Assembly: GCA_029260215.1 (NCBI GenBank)
Contig: JAJDDQ010000030.1
Location: forward strand, 87,602-151,601
Source: Phycisphaerae bacterium
GTDB lineage: Bacteria; Planctomycetota; Phycisphaerae; UBA1845
DNA: 64,000 bases
Reading direction: 5' to 3'
The position numbers were made by a program, and so were the translations under genes. The first letter of the stretch is position 1, and every line of letters starts with the position of its first letter. Positions 1 through 10,300 of this stretch are shown piece by piece. The notes under the pieces were generated by a model. It was not told the origin of the DNA and searched no databases. It saw only the letters and a list, made by a program, of their open reading frames with translations.

Positions 1-1
1 C

Positions 2-172
2 GGTATTGACGTAGACGCCGCCGGCAACATCATCATCAAGAATACCGCGAGCGGAAACGGTATCCCCGCCACGGACAATTACTCCATTCTGGGCATCCAG
101 ACGATCGGACCAATTGAGACTCTGACCGGCACAATCGTTTCGACCAGCCCCTGGGCCAACTTCTCTTACTAG
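2..172 (+). CDS. C-terminal fragment of a beta-helix-like surface protein
   Basis: An open frame enters from the left edge and ends at TAG 170-172, giving the last 56 residues of a longer protein. The sequence is rich in N, G, I and T (IDVDAAGNIIIKNTASGNG), as in secreted parallel beta-helix or stalk proteins. No catalytic motif is visible. It lies 21 bp upstream of the next gene on the same strand, with an AAGGAGG between them, so the two may be co-transcribed. The family is not recognised because most of the protein lies outside the window. Confidence 0.55.
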   Translation, partial: GIDVDAAGNIIIKNTASGNGIPATDNYSILGIQTIGPIETLTGTIVSTSPWANFSY

Positions 173-193
173 TAAGGAGGCGAGGGTAAGACG

Positions 194-772
194 ATGCGAT
201 TAAGAATAATGTCTGAAATCCTATCCGTCGCCGTATTGGCTACCCCATTACTGGGGCAATCCAATATCGACGACGCCCAAAAGAATGCGTGGTCTGAGAA
301 CATAGGCTGGACGAACTGGCGCGACGCCAACGGGACGGCCAATGGAGTCGTCGTCGGTGCAGCATCTCTATCCGGGTCGATCTGGGCGGAGAACGGCGGC
401 TGGATAAATGTCGGCAACGGCCCCGGGCCTTATGCCAATACAGACGGTGCAAATTTCGGCGTAAACATGGCTCCAAACGGCGACCTGAGCGGTTTCGCAT
501 GGGGTGAAAACATCGGCTGGCTGAATTTCGGCTGGGCGAGCGCTGCGGACCCCAACAGGCCACGGTTCGATTCCGGTGCAGGAAGGCTCCGTGGATGGGC
601 GTGGAGTGAAAACGACGGCTGGGTCAATCTGGATGACGGAACACACTTCGTCGCGGTCGCGAGCACCGGCAACATTCCCACCGTTTCGGAATGGGGCCTC
701 GTTGTGATGACCCTGCTCCTGCTCACAGCCGGTACGATACTCGTGAAGAAACGTCACCCTGCGATCGTGTAG
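194..772 (+). CDS. Secreted GW-repeat protein with IPTL-type C-terminal sorting tail
   Basis: This 192-residue exported protein has a short hydrophobic N-terminus, then four copies of a motif [AI]W[SAG]EN.GW.N near residues 33, 65, 101 and 136, each spaced by Gly/Asn-rich linkers. It ends with IPTVSEWG, a hydrophobic helix and a basic tail (VKKRH), which is the layout of IPTL/PEP-CTERM sorting signals recognised by exosortase-type systems. A GGAGG lies 13 nt before the ATG; a second ATG at 209 is possible. The role is probably surface-attached or exported structural protein. The repeat has no function I can name. Confidence 0.8.
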   Translation: MRLRIMSEILSVAVLATPLLGQSNIDDAQKNAWSENIGWTNWRDANGTANGVVVGAASLSGSIWAENGGWINVGNGPGPYANTDGANFGVNMAPNGDLSGFAWGENIGWLNFGWASAADPNRPRFDSGAGRLRGWAWSENDGWVNLDDGTHFVAVASTGNIPTVSEWGLVVMTLLLLTAGTILVKKRHPAIV

Positions 773-890
773 ATGTTTTCATCGAGTACTGGCGGCGTCC
801 ATATAAGATCAGCCTAATTCTTCTTCCATTGATGTTTCGCAGCCCATATTCCTGTGTCAGACCCGAAACATTAACGCAGGAGATACAATT

Positions 891-1943
891 ATGAACGGAA
901 ACCGCTCGACCCTGGCCGCACTTTGCTTCGCCGTTGCTTCGTGCAGTGCGATGGCCCAAATGGCAAGCAACATTCAGGGCTCTGCGAACGCGCCTGTGCT
1001 CAAGGCCGAAATCAGTAGTTGCTTTGACTTCAATGTGTCGACCAACAAGCCGGATGCTACGTTGATTGTCAACAACAACCCCGGCGGCCCTTATCCTGTC
1101 CAAGTATTCATGGGCGAGATGGACCCCAATCTCATCCGCGTCGAGGGGCAGCCCAATGCAATCTACCGGGTTTTTCTCTACGAATGTGGTTCCACAACGG
1201 CCAGCATTTCTGTCATTGCAAAGGCGAGACTGAACGCCAACGGTGTCGACGAATTTCTCGTCGCACCCGAAACTTTCATGCGGGATGAGGCCTTCGCTCT
1301 GTGGGCACGCGTCGACAGCAAGGGTGCGCCGAGTGGCATCTCGGTGTCTGGTGCGAGCCAGGTTCGCGTGGTGCCGACAATGGCTTCTGATATTGATCTC
1401 ACCCTACCGGTCGGCAGTCTCGCAGACATCCGTGGGCCGGTGATGGCCGTGGATGCGCAGACGGTTTCCGTCGGCAACCTGGTCTACGGTGTGACAGCCA
1501 AGACCGAGTATTCCAACGGGATCAATTCGCTAGCCGACCTGTCTCTCGGGGATTGGATCGTCATTGACGGTCAGTTGAACAGTGCCGGTGGGTTCGACGC
1601 CAAGGAAATCAACGTCGAGGACACCGAAAACCAGGTCCGCGTTGCGGGACGAGTTCAGGGTACCGGGCCGGCAGGGTTCGCCATGCTCGGCGTGTCGTTC
1701 TATACAAGTTCGGAAACCACTTACTTCGACGTCGCGACGGGTATGTGGACCACCTACGACGCCTTGGTGCCCGGCATGGCTGTGGAAGTGCGCCTGCCGG
1801 TCGAGGCAGCGTTTCCAACCGTGACGATTGTACGCCTCAACGTCCCGACCGAGCCTGAACCGGAACCCGAACCCGAGTCTGAGGAGGAAGAGGAGATTGA
1901 GGACGAAGATCCGCCGCCCCCGCTGCCCCCATTCTGCTCCTGA
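891..1943 (+). CDS. Secreted DUF5666-like protein with acidic proline-rich tail
   Basis: This 350-residue protein has a clear signal peptide (about residues 1-22, ending AMAQ). An N-terminal beta-rich half is followed by two consecutive modules (about 178-245 and 246-320) resembling DUF5666 beta-barrels, with the pattern 'G.V..VD...V.VG...Y.VT..TEY' and 'LGDWIVIDGQL'. The C-terminus is a low-complexity EPEPEPE, EEEEE and PPPPLPP tail ending in FCS. It may be a periplasmic or surface accessory protein. It stands between the IPTL protein and a response regulator gene. ATG is preceded by AGGAGATACAATT, a good ribosome site. Confidence 0.75.
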   Translation: MNGNRSTLAALCFAVASCSAMAQMASNIQGSANAPVLKAEISSCFDFNVSTNKPDATLIVNNNPGGPYPVQVFMGEMDPNLIRVEGQPNAIYRVFLYECGSTTASISVIAKARLNANGVDEFLVAPETFMRDEAFALWARVDSKGAPSGISVSGASQVRVVPTMASDIDLTLPVGSLADIRGPVMAVDAQTVSVGNLVYGVTAKTEYSNGINSLADLSLGDWIVIDGQLNSAGGFDAKEINVEDTENQVRVAGRVQGTGPAGFAMLGVSFYTSSETTYFDVATGMWTTYDALVPGMAVEVRLPVEAAFPTVTIVRLNVPTEPEPEPEPESEEEEEIEDEDPPPPLPPFCS

Positions 1944-2216
1944 GAGCGGCGGAGTGTTTTCGCGGCGGTAGAGAAAAATAGCGGCTCGCATGGATCGCGG
2001 GTTGACGGTTCCGCACATATCGGACGTCGCCCCGCGATCATGCGTTCCTGAGGATGGTTGATGACAATTTTCAGCCGAAAAACCCTCGTTTCTGCCATAA
2101 TGGTTGTTTACGTTTGCCACGGAAATCGAGCCGTGGGCAAGCCAAGCAAACGCGCGCATGACGGCCAACTATTTCGCGTGAACCGTGCTCGATGCGGGTG
2201 ACTTTGGTAACGAAAA

Positions 2217-2981
2217 ATGAGACCGTACGCCAACACGGAAATGCAAACCAAAGCTGACAACCCCGTTCAGCCGTGCCATGTCCTGATGGTCGAAGACGAC
2301 CCATCAGTCATCGAGGCAGTGCGCGAAAGGCTGGGGCGGGAAAACATCATCGTGCATCACACTTCGTCCATCGAGCGAGGCAAAGCCATCCTCGACTCAG
2401 GCAGGCACATGGACGCGATCGTATTGGACCTTTGCCTGCCTGATGGAAGTGGACTGGAACTTGCGCGTTACTGCCGGAAATCCGGGATCGACACGCCTAT
2501 TATTATGGTGACAGCCGTCGATGGCGTGGACGATCGCGTGAAGGGTTTGAGCGTTGGAGCCGACGATTACCTTTGCAAACCGTTCTCGGTCGATGAATTG
2601 TATGCGCGGCTCAAGGCTGTTCTACGGCGTGCGAGGCCCGCGCACACGCACCTGCTGACCTATTGCGACATCGAATTGAACCTGGTGACGCGTCGCGTTC
2701 GCCGTCGTGACAAGGAGGCGGAACTGTCAACGCGAGAATTGGACTTGCTTGCCTATTTCATGTGTCACCCCGAGGAGCCTCTAACCCAAAAACAGATCGT
2801 CCAGGATGTCTGGGGCGACACGGAATACTACGAGGTCGGCGTTTTGCGCGTTTACACCAACTACCTCCGCAACAAGCTGGGCAAACCCCAGATCATACAC
2901 ACGTTGAGAGGCATCGGGTACATCCTCTCGGAACTGGACCCGGAGGAAACTGGAGCAGGCAGAGGATTCAGTGACACTTGA
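2217..2981 (+). CDS. OmpR/PhoB-family response regulator
   Basis: This 254-residue two-component regulator has an N-terminal receiver domain (about 20-135) with acidic pocket EDD, phosphoacceptor Asp71 in VLDLCLPDGSG and conserved Lys121 in CKPF. A C-terminal winged-helix DNA-binding domain (about 150-245) carries the typical 'VLRVYTNYLRNKLG...IIHTLRGIGYIL'. No strong Shine-Dalgarno is seen before ATG 2217; ATG 2241 is an alternative. Its stop overlaps the GTG start of the next gene by 11 nt, and a histidine kinase follows two genes later. This suggests it pairs with the kinase at 5391-7286 and controls the intervening exported proteins. Confidence 0.92.
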   Translation: MRPYANTEMQTKADNPVQPCHVLMVEDDPSVIEAVRERLGRENIIVHHTSSIERGKAILDSGRHMDAIVLDLCLPDGSGLELARYCRKSGIDTPIIMVTAVDGVDDRVKGLSVGADDYLCKPFSVDELYARLKAVLRRARPAHTHLLTYCDIELNLVTRRVRRRDKEAELSTRELDLLAYFMCHPEEPLTQKQIVQDVWGDTEYYEVGVLRVYTNYLRNKLGKPQIIHTLRGIGYILSELDPEETGAGRGFSDT

Positions 2982-4473
2982 TCTGAAAATCGTTGCCGCA
3001 GCGATGATTTCGCTCCTGTGCACCGGTGCGACCAAGGCCGGTTCCGAAGTGGTCGAGATCGTTGACCCAGCCTGCGACTGGGTGATTCGGCGAACGGACC
3101 TCGGTGGCCAAACCCCGATGGATACGGTTGCCCATCTTCCGCCCGACTTGATTAAAATCGTGGCGGGACATTGGAACGCAGACACCCCAACAGTCGATCT
3201 GTTCTCGGGATCTTTCGGGGATGCGGGATTATTCGTCAGGCTAGACCTGCATTTCGCGGGCCTGGTTAATCCACCGGGATGCCTCGACCCGGAGTTTTTC
3301 ACACCCTTTGAATTCGGCGACCACCCCGTGTTCGGTTTCGTTGAAATCGACATGGACGATGAAGACGAGACCGGTGGAGAGATCGAAGCTCCGCAATATC
3401 GCTTTCTGGGGAACGTCGCGCGGTTTGGTGGTGTCCCAATGGAGGAAGACGAGTTCGACGAGCGTATTGCGCTGGATGCTTCGGCATTCGATGGTGATTT
3501 TACGACGCCTCCCTACGTTGAAAGGCACGGTGAGGAATTTCACCTAGCGTTGATCCAACGCGGCTGCCAATACGACCAAATCACGAAGGTGGACGGCAAT
3601 CAGGATGCCGAATTCGGCGAGGGCGAAACCTGGGTCATCCGTTCGCGGTGGTTTCACCGTGCCCACGGATTCGAACCGTTCAGTTTCATCAAGGGTGGAG
3701 CGGTGGCTGGGGAATATGCCCCAATTTCCGTTCTGCGGTTCGCACACTCCCTGGAATCGAACACGACAACAGTCAGCCTGGTCTTTCCAACAAGAAACGC
3801 CGGCGCAGCCGCCGTTTTGGGCGTGGCCGTGGAACCGATCAACCAATCGTCCGCCGATCAGACGTCGATTGAGGAAGGGCTTAGCGATCTTGCGCTCAGC
3901 GCCGAATTTTTGGAAATGTTTCCCACCGGTTTGCCGGAAGAGGATATCATCAACGATTGGGACCAGGAGGACATCGAACCGGCCCTTGACCCTCAAAACT
4001 GGCACATAACCGCCCTCGTCGGATCGAGTTACACTCAGCCAGCCAACATCGGAGAAATTTTCATCTGGACGGACAGTTTTCCGAACGTCCTGCGTGGCGA
4101 TGTAAACGGTGAAAACGAAAACAACAGCGACGATCGCGAGCAGATCGAGAGTTTCGTCGAATCGCGTGATCTTGACGACGGTGTCGCCGACGGAATCGTA
4201 ACGCTCGGCAATTTCGCGTACGATTTTAGCGTTTTTGACGTCTCGAACGACGGCCAGGTTGACGAAATCGACGTTTTGCTGGTTGACAACCGTGGCGATC
4301 ACGATGGTGACGGCGACGTAGACCGAGCCGACTTCGCTAAAGTGCAGCTTTGTTTCACCGGTTCTGATGGAGCCTACATCAACTCGCTTTGTGCCCACGC
4401 CGACCTCGACGGGGATGGCGACGTGGACCTGTTCGATGTTAAGATGTTCCACGCGGTTCGAACGGGGCCGTGA
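2971..4473 (+). CDS. Secreted protein with C-terminal dockerin-like Ca-binding loops
   Basis: This 500-residue exported protein starts at GTG, overlapping the end of the response regulator, and has a signal peptide ending near TKAG. The central part is acidic and not recognised. The C-terminus has two dockerin/EF-hand-like loops, DGDGDVDRADF and DGDGDVDLFDV, each followed by a short helix, which is common at the ends of planctomycete secreted proteins. A similar loop DVSNDGQVDEID precedes them. It is probably cell-surface or extracellular. Translation is likely coupled to the regulator gene upstream. The substrate is unknown. Confidence 0.75.
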   Translation: MTLDLKIVAAAMISLLCTGATKAGSEVVEIVDPACDWVIRRTDLGGQTPMDTVAHLPPDLIKIVAGHWNADTPTVDLFSGSFGDAGLFVRLDLHFAGLVNPPGCLDPEFFTPFEFGDHPVFGFVEIDMDDEDETGGEIEAPQYRFLGNVARFGGVPMEEDEFDERIALDASAFDGDFTTPPYVERHGEEFHLALIQRGCQYDQITKVDGNQDAEFGEGETWVIRSRWFHRAHGFEPFSFIKGGAVAGEYAPISVLRFAHSLESNTTTVSLVFPTRNAGAAAVLGVAVEPINQSSADQTSIEEGLSDLALSAEFLEMFPTGLPEEDIINDWDQEDIEPALDPQNWHITALVGSSYTQPANIGEIFIWTDSFPNVLRGDVNGENENNSDDREQIESFVESRDLDDGVADGIVTLGNFAYDFSVFDVSNDGQVDEIDVLLVDNRGDHDGDGDVDRADFAKVQLCFTGSDGAYINSLCAHADLDGDGDVDLFDVKMFHAVRTGP

Positions 4474-4541
4474 GGGGAGAAATATCTCCGCGACAAAATG
4501 AAGTGAATCTGCGATAATGTAACGGGAGACGATCAAGGGGA

Positions 4542-5369
4542 ATGGCGGCTCGTTGCAAATCCAAATCCGTCCAGCGGCTCGGTGGCTACCGATTGCGTCG
4601 CCGGGGGGTGCGTGCGCCTGGGGTGACGCTTGTCGAACTGCTCGTCGTTATCTCAATCATCGCGTTGCTTTTGGGGATTCTGTCCCCGGCCATCAGCCAC
4701 GCGCGCAGTGCAATGAAGCAGATGAAATGCTCATCGAACATGCGAGCCGTCGTCATGGATTTTCAATTCTTCGCGAGCGGGCAATCGCAGTTCGGCCAGG
4801 GCGACAGCGAGCGGCTTGGTCGCGGACGTTTTCAGATCAACGACTATCAGGATCACCTCTATCGCCTCGATGAATTCTGGGATTTGGCGGACGAATCGAG
4901 CGGAACACTGTCGGTGCGGGACGAGTTGATGATGTGTACCGCCGGGACTGCACAATTGACTAAGAAAAGAGGATTGCCGTGTGGCAACGAAGCGATCGAA
5001 CCGCCTGAGGGTGTTTCAATCGCCGTCAACATGCGGCTGTACCGATCGGTCGTTCCGTGGGGTTCCGCCTCCCTTCTGTCACCAGTGGCTGGCACGCAGT
5101 TGCGCTCAAACGTGCTCGATCATCCGTACGTACCGCTGTTAATGGACGTGGACGGCGAGGAAGCAACGCGACGGAACATCGAGCCCTTCTACACCGCCCC
5201 ACCGCGTTTGGGCGAAGACGGACCCTACGCCGACGGCCGCTATTGGATGCCATCCCGTCGCCACTCCGGACGTACCAATGTTGCATTTGTCGGCGGCCAC
5301 GTCCTTTCGAGCGAACACCCTGAAAAAGAGACGTGGAACTGGGGCTTTCAAGCTCAATTCGGTCAGTAA
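4542..5369 (+). CDS. Type II/IV pseudopilin-like protein with N-methylation motif
   Basis: This 275-residue protein begins with a basic leader and then GVTLVELLVVISIIALLLGI, the prepilin peptidase cleavage/methylation motif followed by the pilin helix (about 27-50). The rest resembles planctomycete DUF1559-type prepilins, with a late 'RRHSGRTNVAFVGGHV' that matches the usual 'RH.G..N..F.DGHV' end motif. These proteins are thought to form pseudopili of type II secretion-like systems in the envelope. It sits between a dockerin-like exported protein and a sensor kinase, within 70 bp of each. AAGGGGA lies immediately before the ATG. Confidence 0.85.
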   Translation: MAARCKSKSVQRLGGYRLRRRGVRAPGVTLVELLVVISIIALLLGILSPAISHARSAMKQMKCSSNMRAVVMDFQFFASGQSQFGQGDSERLGRGRFQINDYQDHLYRLDEFWDLADESSGTLSVRDELMMCTAGTAQLTKKRGLPCGNEAIEPPEGVSIAVNMRLYRSVVPWGSASLLSPVAGTQLRSNVLDHPYVPLLMDVDGEEATRRNIEPFYTAPPRLGEDGPYADGRYWMPSRRHSGRTNVAFVGGHVLSSEHPEKETWNWGFQAQFGQ

Positions 5370-5390
5370 TCGCGGTTTTCCCTTCACACC

Positions 5391-7286
5391 ATGAGCCTAC
5401 GCAACAAGCTAGCCCTTCTTCATATCGCGTTCGCGACGTTTTCGGTTGGTGTATCAGGAATCACGATCTACGGCGTGCAGCTCTACATCTATCGTTCGGT
5501 CAGCAGCCTCGAACAGATCGTCGACGAGTCCCTGCTGATCGATCAGGTGCGGATCGATGGGCATCGGCAGGTCATCGCGCTGCACGATGTTCTCGCAGGC
5601 CGACGGGAACCTGACGCATCGTACCACGCCGAACGCGACGCCTACTTTGCACGTCTCAAGGAAGCGGCAAGGTACTCAAGCCACATCGGTGCGGAACAGA
5701 ACAGCGAACAACTGTTAGACATAGTTCGCGCGTTTGAATCGGAACTTTCTTCCTGCCTTACCGACTTCCGGAACGGCGAACACGACAAAGCATTCTCTCG
5801 CCTGCACCTGCGTGTGGACGAAGAGCTTCGTGCGAAGCTGGATACTCAACTCACCGCCGAAAAGCGGCGCCTGGAGCAAGATCGCCAGCGATCCGTGGAT
5901 CGTGTTCTCGCGACCAGCAACCGAATCATCGAGATCGTGGCGATCATCGGCGGATCGTGCATCATCTTCGTGCTTGTGGGTATGCGATTGCTGCGACGCT
6001 GGTTTCTGGACCCTGTCGTCACGCTCAAGCGCGCGACGCAGGAATTCGCCCAAGGCAACCTTGCCCACCGCGTCAAACTGGACACCGGAGACGAACTCGG
6101 GCTGTTCGCCACGGCCTTGAACGAGATGGCTGAATCGGTGCAGGCGACACAAGCAAAGTACCGGTCGCTCTTTGAGAACCTCCGAGACGCCATCATCATC
6201 TGCGATGCAGCCGGCACTGTCGTGGAATGCCGGGATTCCGATTCCGACGTGCTGGGAATCAGCGCCGTCAAAGTATCAGGCCAACACATTCAATCGGCGT
6301 GGGCGAACGGGCGGTCATCGACCTTGAACTGGAACCATCTCATCGAGCGCGTGGCCAACGACAAACGCGCGGTTCGCGCCAATGACGTTGTCCTGTCTCG
6401 TCGGGACGGCGAAGAACGCTCGGTCGATGTAGTTGCCTATCCCGTCGCCTATTCCGGATTGAATTTTGTGGCGATTTCCCTTCGTGACGTGACCGAAAGA
6501 AATCGGCTTGAGAAACTCGCACGTCGGGCGGACGCGATCGAGGCGACGGAGACCTTCGCCAGAGGAATCGCCCATGACTTCAAGAATCTGCTCAACAGCG
6601 CGATGAGCACATTGTCGCTGGCTGCCTCGGAAGCGGAGACGGAGCAGGCCCGCAGTCGATTCGACACAGCCACCGCCGCCTGCGGTCAGGCTGCGAGTCT
6701 GGCAAACCGGTTGCTGCGCTTTTCGGCAAGCGGGGTCGGCCGACCGCAGATTGTGAACTTAAGTGAAACGATTGAGCTTATTCTGTCATCCCTGGATGAA
6801 GACAGGCTGGCACAGTTGAGCGTTCAGACAGAACTGGACCGTAATCTCTGCGTGCTGATCGACAAGGACCAGCTCACACAGATCGTGTTGAATCTCGTCG
6901 GCAACGCGTGCGAAGCCATGCCCGACGGCGGGACGTTGACGATCAACGTCGCGGAAGCAACGGCGGTTCATCCGCTCAGGAAAGACGGCCCACAACGTTT
7001 CGCCAAACTCGTCGTCGCCGACACGGGCATGGGGATGCCGGACAGCGTGAAGAAACGAGTCTTCGAACCCTTGTTTTCGACCCGATCGAAGCAATCCGAC
7101 ACGGTTCGAGGTATGGGGTTGGCTATCGTTTATTCAGCCGTCCGTCACGCCAACGGCCTCATTCACATAGAGAGTGAGGTGCAGGTCGGCACGAGTGTTC
7201 ATGTCTTTCTGCCGATCGCCCATGCCGGAGACGCATCAGACGAGGCGCCACCCGCAAGCCCGGATGTACATCCAGACGCTTCCTGA
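5391..7286 (+). CDS. Membrane sensor histidine kinase (HAMP-PAS-HisKA-HATPase)
   Basis: This 631-residue kinase has an N-terminal membrane helix (about 8-30), an extracytoplasmic helical sensor region, a second membrane helix (about 178-200), HAMP (about 200-255), PAS (about 258-365), and a dimerisation domain whose H-box IAHDFKNLLNS places the phosphorylated His at 395. The ATPase domain shows N-box NLVGNACEAMPDG, G1 ADTGMGMP and G2 RGMGLAIVYS. The H-box is of the HPK4/NtrB-like kind (HDFKNLL). It is the natural partner of the OmpR-type regulator at 2217-2981, since the intervening genes form one run with short gaps. Confidence 0.93.
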   Translation: MSLRNKLALLHIAFATFSVGVSGITIYGVQLYIYRSVSSLEQIVDESLLIDQVRIDGHRQVIALHDVLAGRREPDASYHAERDAYFARLKEAARYSSHIGAEQNSEQLLDIVRAFESELSSCLTDFRNGEHDKAFSRLHLRVDEELRAKLDTQLTAEKRRLEQDRQRSVDRVLATSNRIIEIVAIIGGSCIIFVLVGMRLLRRWFLDPVVTLKRATQEFAQGNLAHRVKLDTGDELGLFATALNEMAESVQATQAKYRSLFENLRDAIIICDAAGTVVECRDSDSDVLGISAVKVSGQHIQSAWANGRSSTLNWNHLIERVANDKRAVRANDVVLSRRDGEERSVDVVAYPVAYSGLNFVAISLRDVTERNRLEKLARRADAIEATETFARGIAHDFKNLLNSAMSTLSLAASEAETEQARSRFDTATAACGQAASLANRLLRFSASGVGRPQIVNLSETIELILSSLDEDRLAQLSVQTELDRNLCVLIDKDQLTQIVLNLVGNACEAMPDGGTLTINVAEATAVHPLRKDGPQRFAKLVVADTGMGMPDSVKKRVFEPLFSTRSKQSDTVRGMGLAIVYSAVRHANGLIHIESEVQVGTSVHVFLPIAHAGDASDEAPPASPDVHPDAS

Positions 7287-7312
7287 TGCTTCGACGGTAA
7301 CGGACACGGCGA

Positions 7313-10300
7313 TCAGCCTGTGAAAATCAGTTGCAGCGCGGCGAAGTCCGCGAAATCAACGTCGTTGTCTCCGTCGTAATCGAAACATTCGCAATCAGCC
7401 GCAATCGCGCCGTTGGGGGCGGTCACGCAGGCGCGGAACGTCGCGAAATTGTTCAGGTTCACCGTGCCATCGACCTTTCCGGGACACTCGCACTCATCGG
7501 GCACGGCGTTCTTGTTGGCATCCTGGGATGCGTGGAACGCGATGTCGCAATCGTCCGGTACGGTGTTGTCGTTACAGTCGAGGGCTGAGTTGGCGGCGAT
7601 TTCGCAAGCGTCACCGATGCCGTCGCTGTCGCAATCGCCTTGGCCTGGGTTGTGCTCAGACGTGCAATTGTCGCAGGCATCGCCGACCCCGTCGCCGTCG
7701 CTGTCCGCCTGATTCGCATTGGGCACCTCGGAGCAATTGTCGTTGAAACAAACGCCATCGCCGTCGGGATCGTTTTCGTCGTTGGCAGACATCGGGCAGA
7801 GGTCACACGCGTCGCCGACGTTGTCGCCATCGGCGTCAGCCTGCGTCGGGTTACTCAGGCTGGGGCAATTGTCGCAATCGTCCCCAACACCGTCTTCGTC
7901 GCCGTCGGTTTGGGTCGTGTTCGCATCGTTGACGCAGTTGTCGACGGAATCAGCCACGCCGTCGTCGTCCGCGTCGGCGGCCGGCCCGCCGCTGCACAGA
8001 TCGTGACAGAGAACCTCCGCGCCGCAATCGACTACAAAACCCGTTCCGGCGCAGGCGTCGTCCCACTCCGTGTCACAGCAGAAGGGGTCGCAGGCGCAGA
8101 CAGCCGCGCGGCAGACGGCATCCTCGCAGCCGGGTGAACCGTTTCCTTCGCAGCAATCGCTGGTCTCTATCGGCGCATCGCCCACGAGAATATTGACGGA
8201 TGTTGAACCCGCCTGCTGATCGGAGTCGGTGGCGGTAAGCGTGACGGTGTAGGAACCCGGCGCCAGCCCCTCGATGGAGACATCCCGCCCGACTCCGACG
8301 GCGCCGCGTCCGCTGACACTCCACGCCAACCCCGAGTCGCCGAGCGTGCCGTCCTCCGCGTCGTAACCTCGGCCGCGAAGCACGATCATCTCGTTGTGGA
8401 CGAACCGGGCACCATCTCGCGGGCTTGCGATGATGGCCGACGGAGCGTGAAGAGGAAGGCGGAACCGCTTGCTTATCGCCATTGAGGTATTGACCCCGTC
8501 GCTCGCGACGATGCGAATCCGCGACGTGCCCGGAAAATCGAGCGATGCCGACCCGGGGATGTTCAGAGAATTGACGTCGTTGACCGTCAACGTGTTCACG
8601 CCCGTCCCGTTGTCCGGGTGGGCCGGGGTTATTGGATGCCACGTTGTGCCGTTGTCAGGACTGTACTGGATGGAATAAACCAGCACGTCGCCGTCGGCGT
8701 CCGACCCTTCCCACTGCACGGTCAGGCTCGGCGACTGGAACGATCCGAACTCCGGTGCGCTGATGATTACCGTCGGCGCGTTGGGCGTAACCGTTCGCTG
8801 GGCCAGGGACTCACCGCCCTGCATGATACGCACGGTCGCCGTGGCAGGATCGAAGGGCAAGTGGGCGGTGAATGCTTCCGTACGCGTTCTATCGTGCGCG
8901 GAGTTTTCGCGCATCTGAACCGGCTGCGATGTAAGCAGCGCGCCCGCCGCATCGAATAGCTCGATGTCGTATCCACCCTGCGCGAACGTCGCGCTTTCGT
9001 CGCTGGAAAGCACGGGGTCATCGACAGCGAGGAACCCGTCCGGTGCTCGGAAGGCGAGGACAATCTCGGCTGTATTCTCACTCGGCTTCGCCAGACCGAC
9101 GATGGTCAGCATGTCTCCACTGTCTTCGAAGCAGGTATTGCACAGGAGTTCGGCTCCGCAGCCATTTCCATTGAAACCAATGCCGGCACAGGCTTCGTCC
9201 CACTCCGTTTCGCAACAAAACGGATCGCAGGCGCACACGACCGCACAACATTCGTCGTCGTCGCAACCCGTGGAGCCGTTCGGCGTGCAGCAGTCGCCCG
9301 CGTCTTCATTGCAACCCGGATCGGCGCAGGCAGAGCATTGGTCCATCGCCCGTGCCGCACAAATGTCATCCCATTCATTCTCGCAACAGAAGGGGTCGTC
9401 CTCGCATACTGCGTCGCAGCACGCGCTGTCGTCGCAGCCAGGGCTTCCGTTCTCCGCGCAGCAACTGCCCGCCCCCGCGGTTCCACAATTATCAGCACCG
9501 CATCCCGGGCACAACAACCCCGCGATGTCCGCGCAGGTCGCGTCCCAAAACGTATCGCAGCAGAACGGGTCCATCCCACACACGGCATTACAGCAAGCGT
9601 CGTTTTCGCAGCCGGGAGTACCGTTGCCCGCGCAGCAGCCGCCCGCGTCGGGGCCGCACGCGCCGACGCTGCTCTCAGCCGACTGCGGTACGCGTGTTCG
9701 TTCGGATGGTGCGTCAGGCGATGGCGCCGTCAAAGGGAACGGTGCCACCAACGCCTCCCACGTATAATCCGAAACCCACCGCGGGCCGCAGTAGGACAAG
9801 AAGTCGCGCGAAGCCATAGGCGGAATCGCGGTGTTACTGATGAGGTCATAACCCCACAGCCCGGTCTCGGATTCCACCGGCCCGATCGCATTGCACAGAG
9901 GCGGCGGATCGTCTTCGCAGGGATCGTCGCAGCATTCGGTACCGTCACAATGGGGATAATCGAGGTCGATGTTGGGCGGGCAGCCACAACTGACGTGCTG
10001 TCGATTTTTGTTGTGTGCCAGCTCCTGGGCTATCACCCCTCCGGCGCGGGGGCGATTGTACTGCGGCCCCCACCCTCCACTGTTCATCTTGACAAAAGAA
10101 GTCCGCCCCGGTCTGTAGGCCATCCCACCCGGTCCGCCCGCGGCGGATGGATCGATCATCCCCATGTAAAATTCGTTGAAACCGCATGAAAAGGGAAATT
10201 GCGTGAACCACTGGAAAGTCAGAATCGTGACGAGAATCACATCTTCATCGTCGTCGTATTCAAATGAGTCGAGGTAAGGGTACGGAATTGGGCCAGCGAA

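Noticed and set aside
3544..4536. 330-codon open frame on the minus strand
   Set aside because: It is antisense to the dockerin-like gene with intact signal peptide and Ca loops; the antisense product has no recognisable domain.
8964..10189. Overlapping open frames on the plus strand of 267 and 283 codons
   Set aside because: They are antisense to the Cys-rich part of the giant secreted protein and show low-complexity S/Q/P/R sequence typical of shadows.
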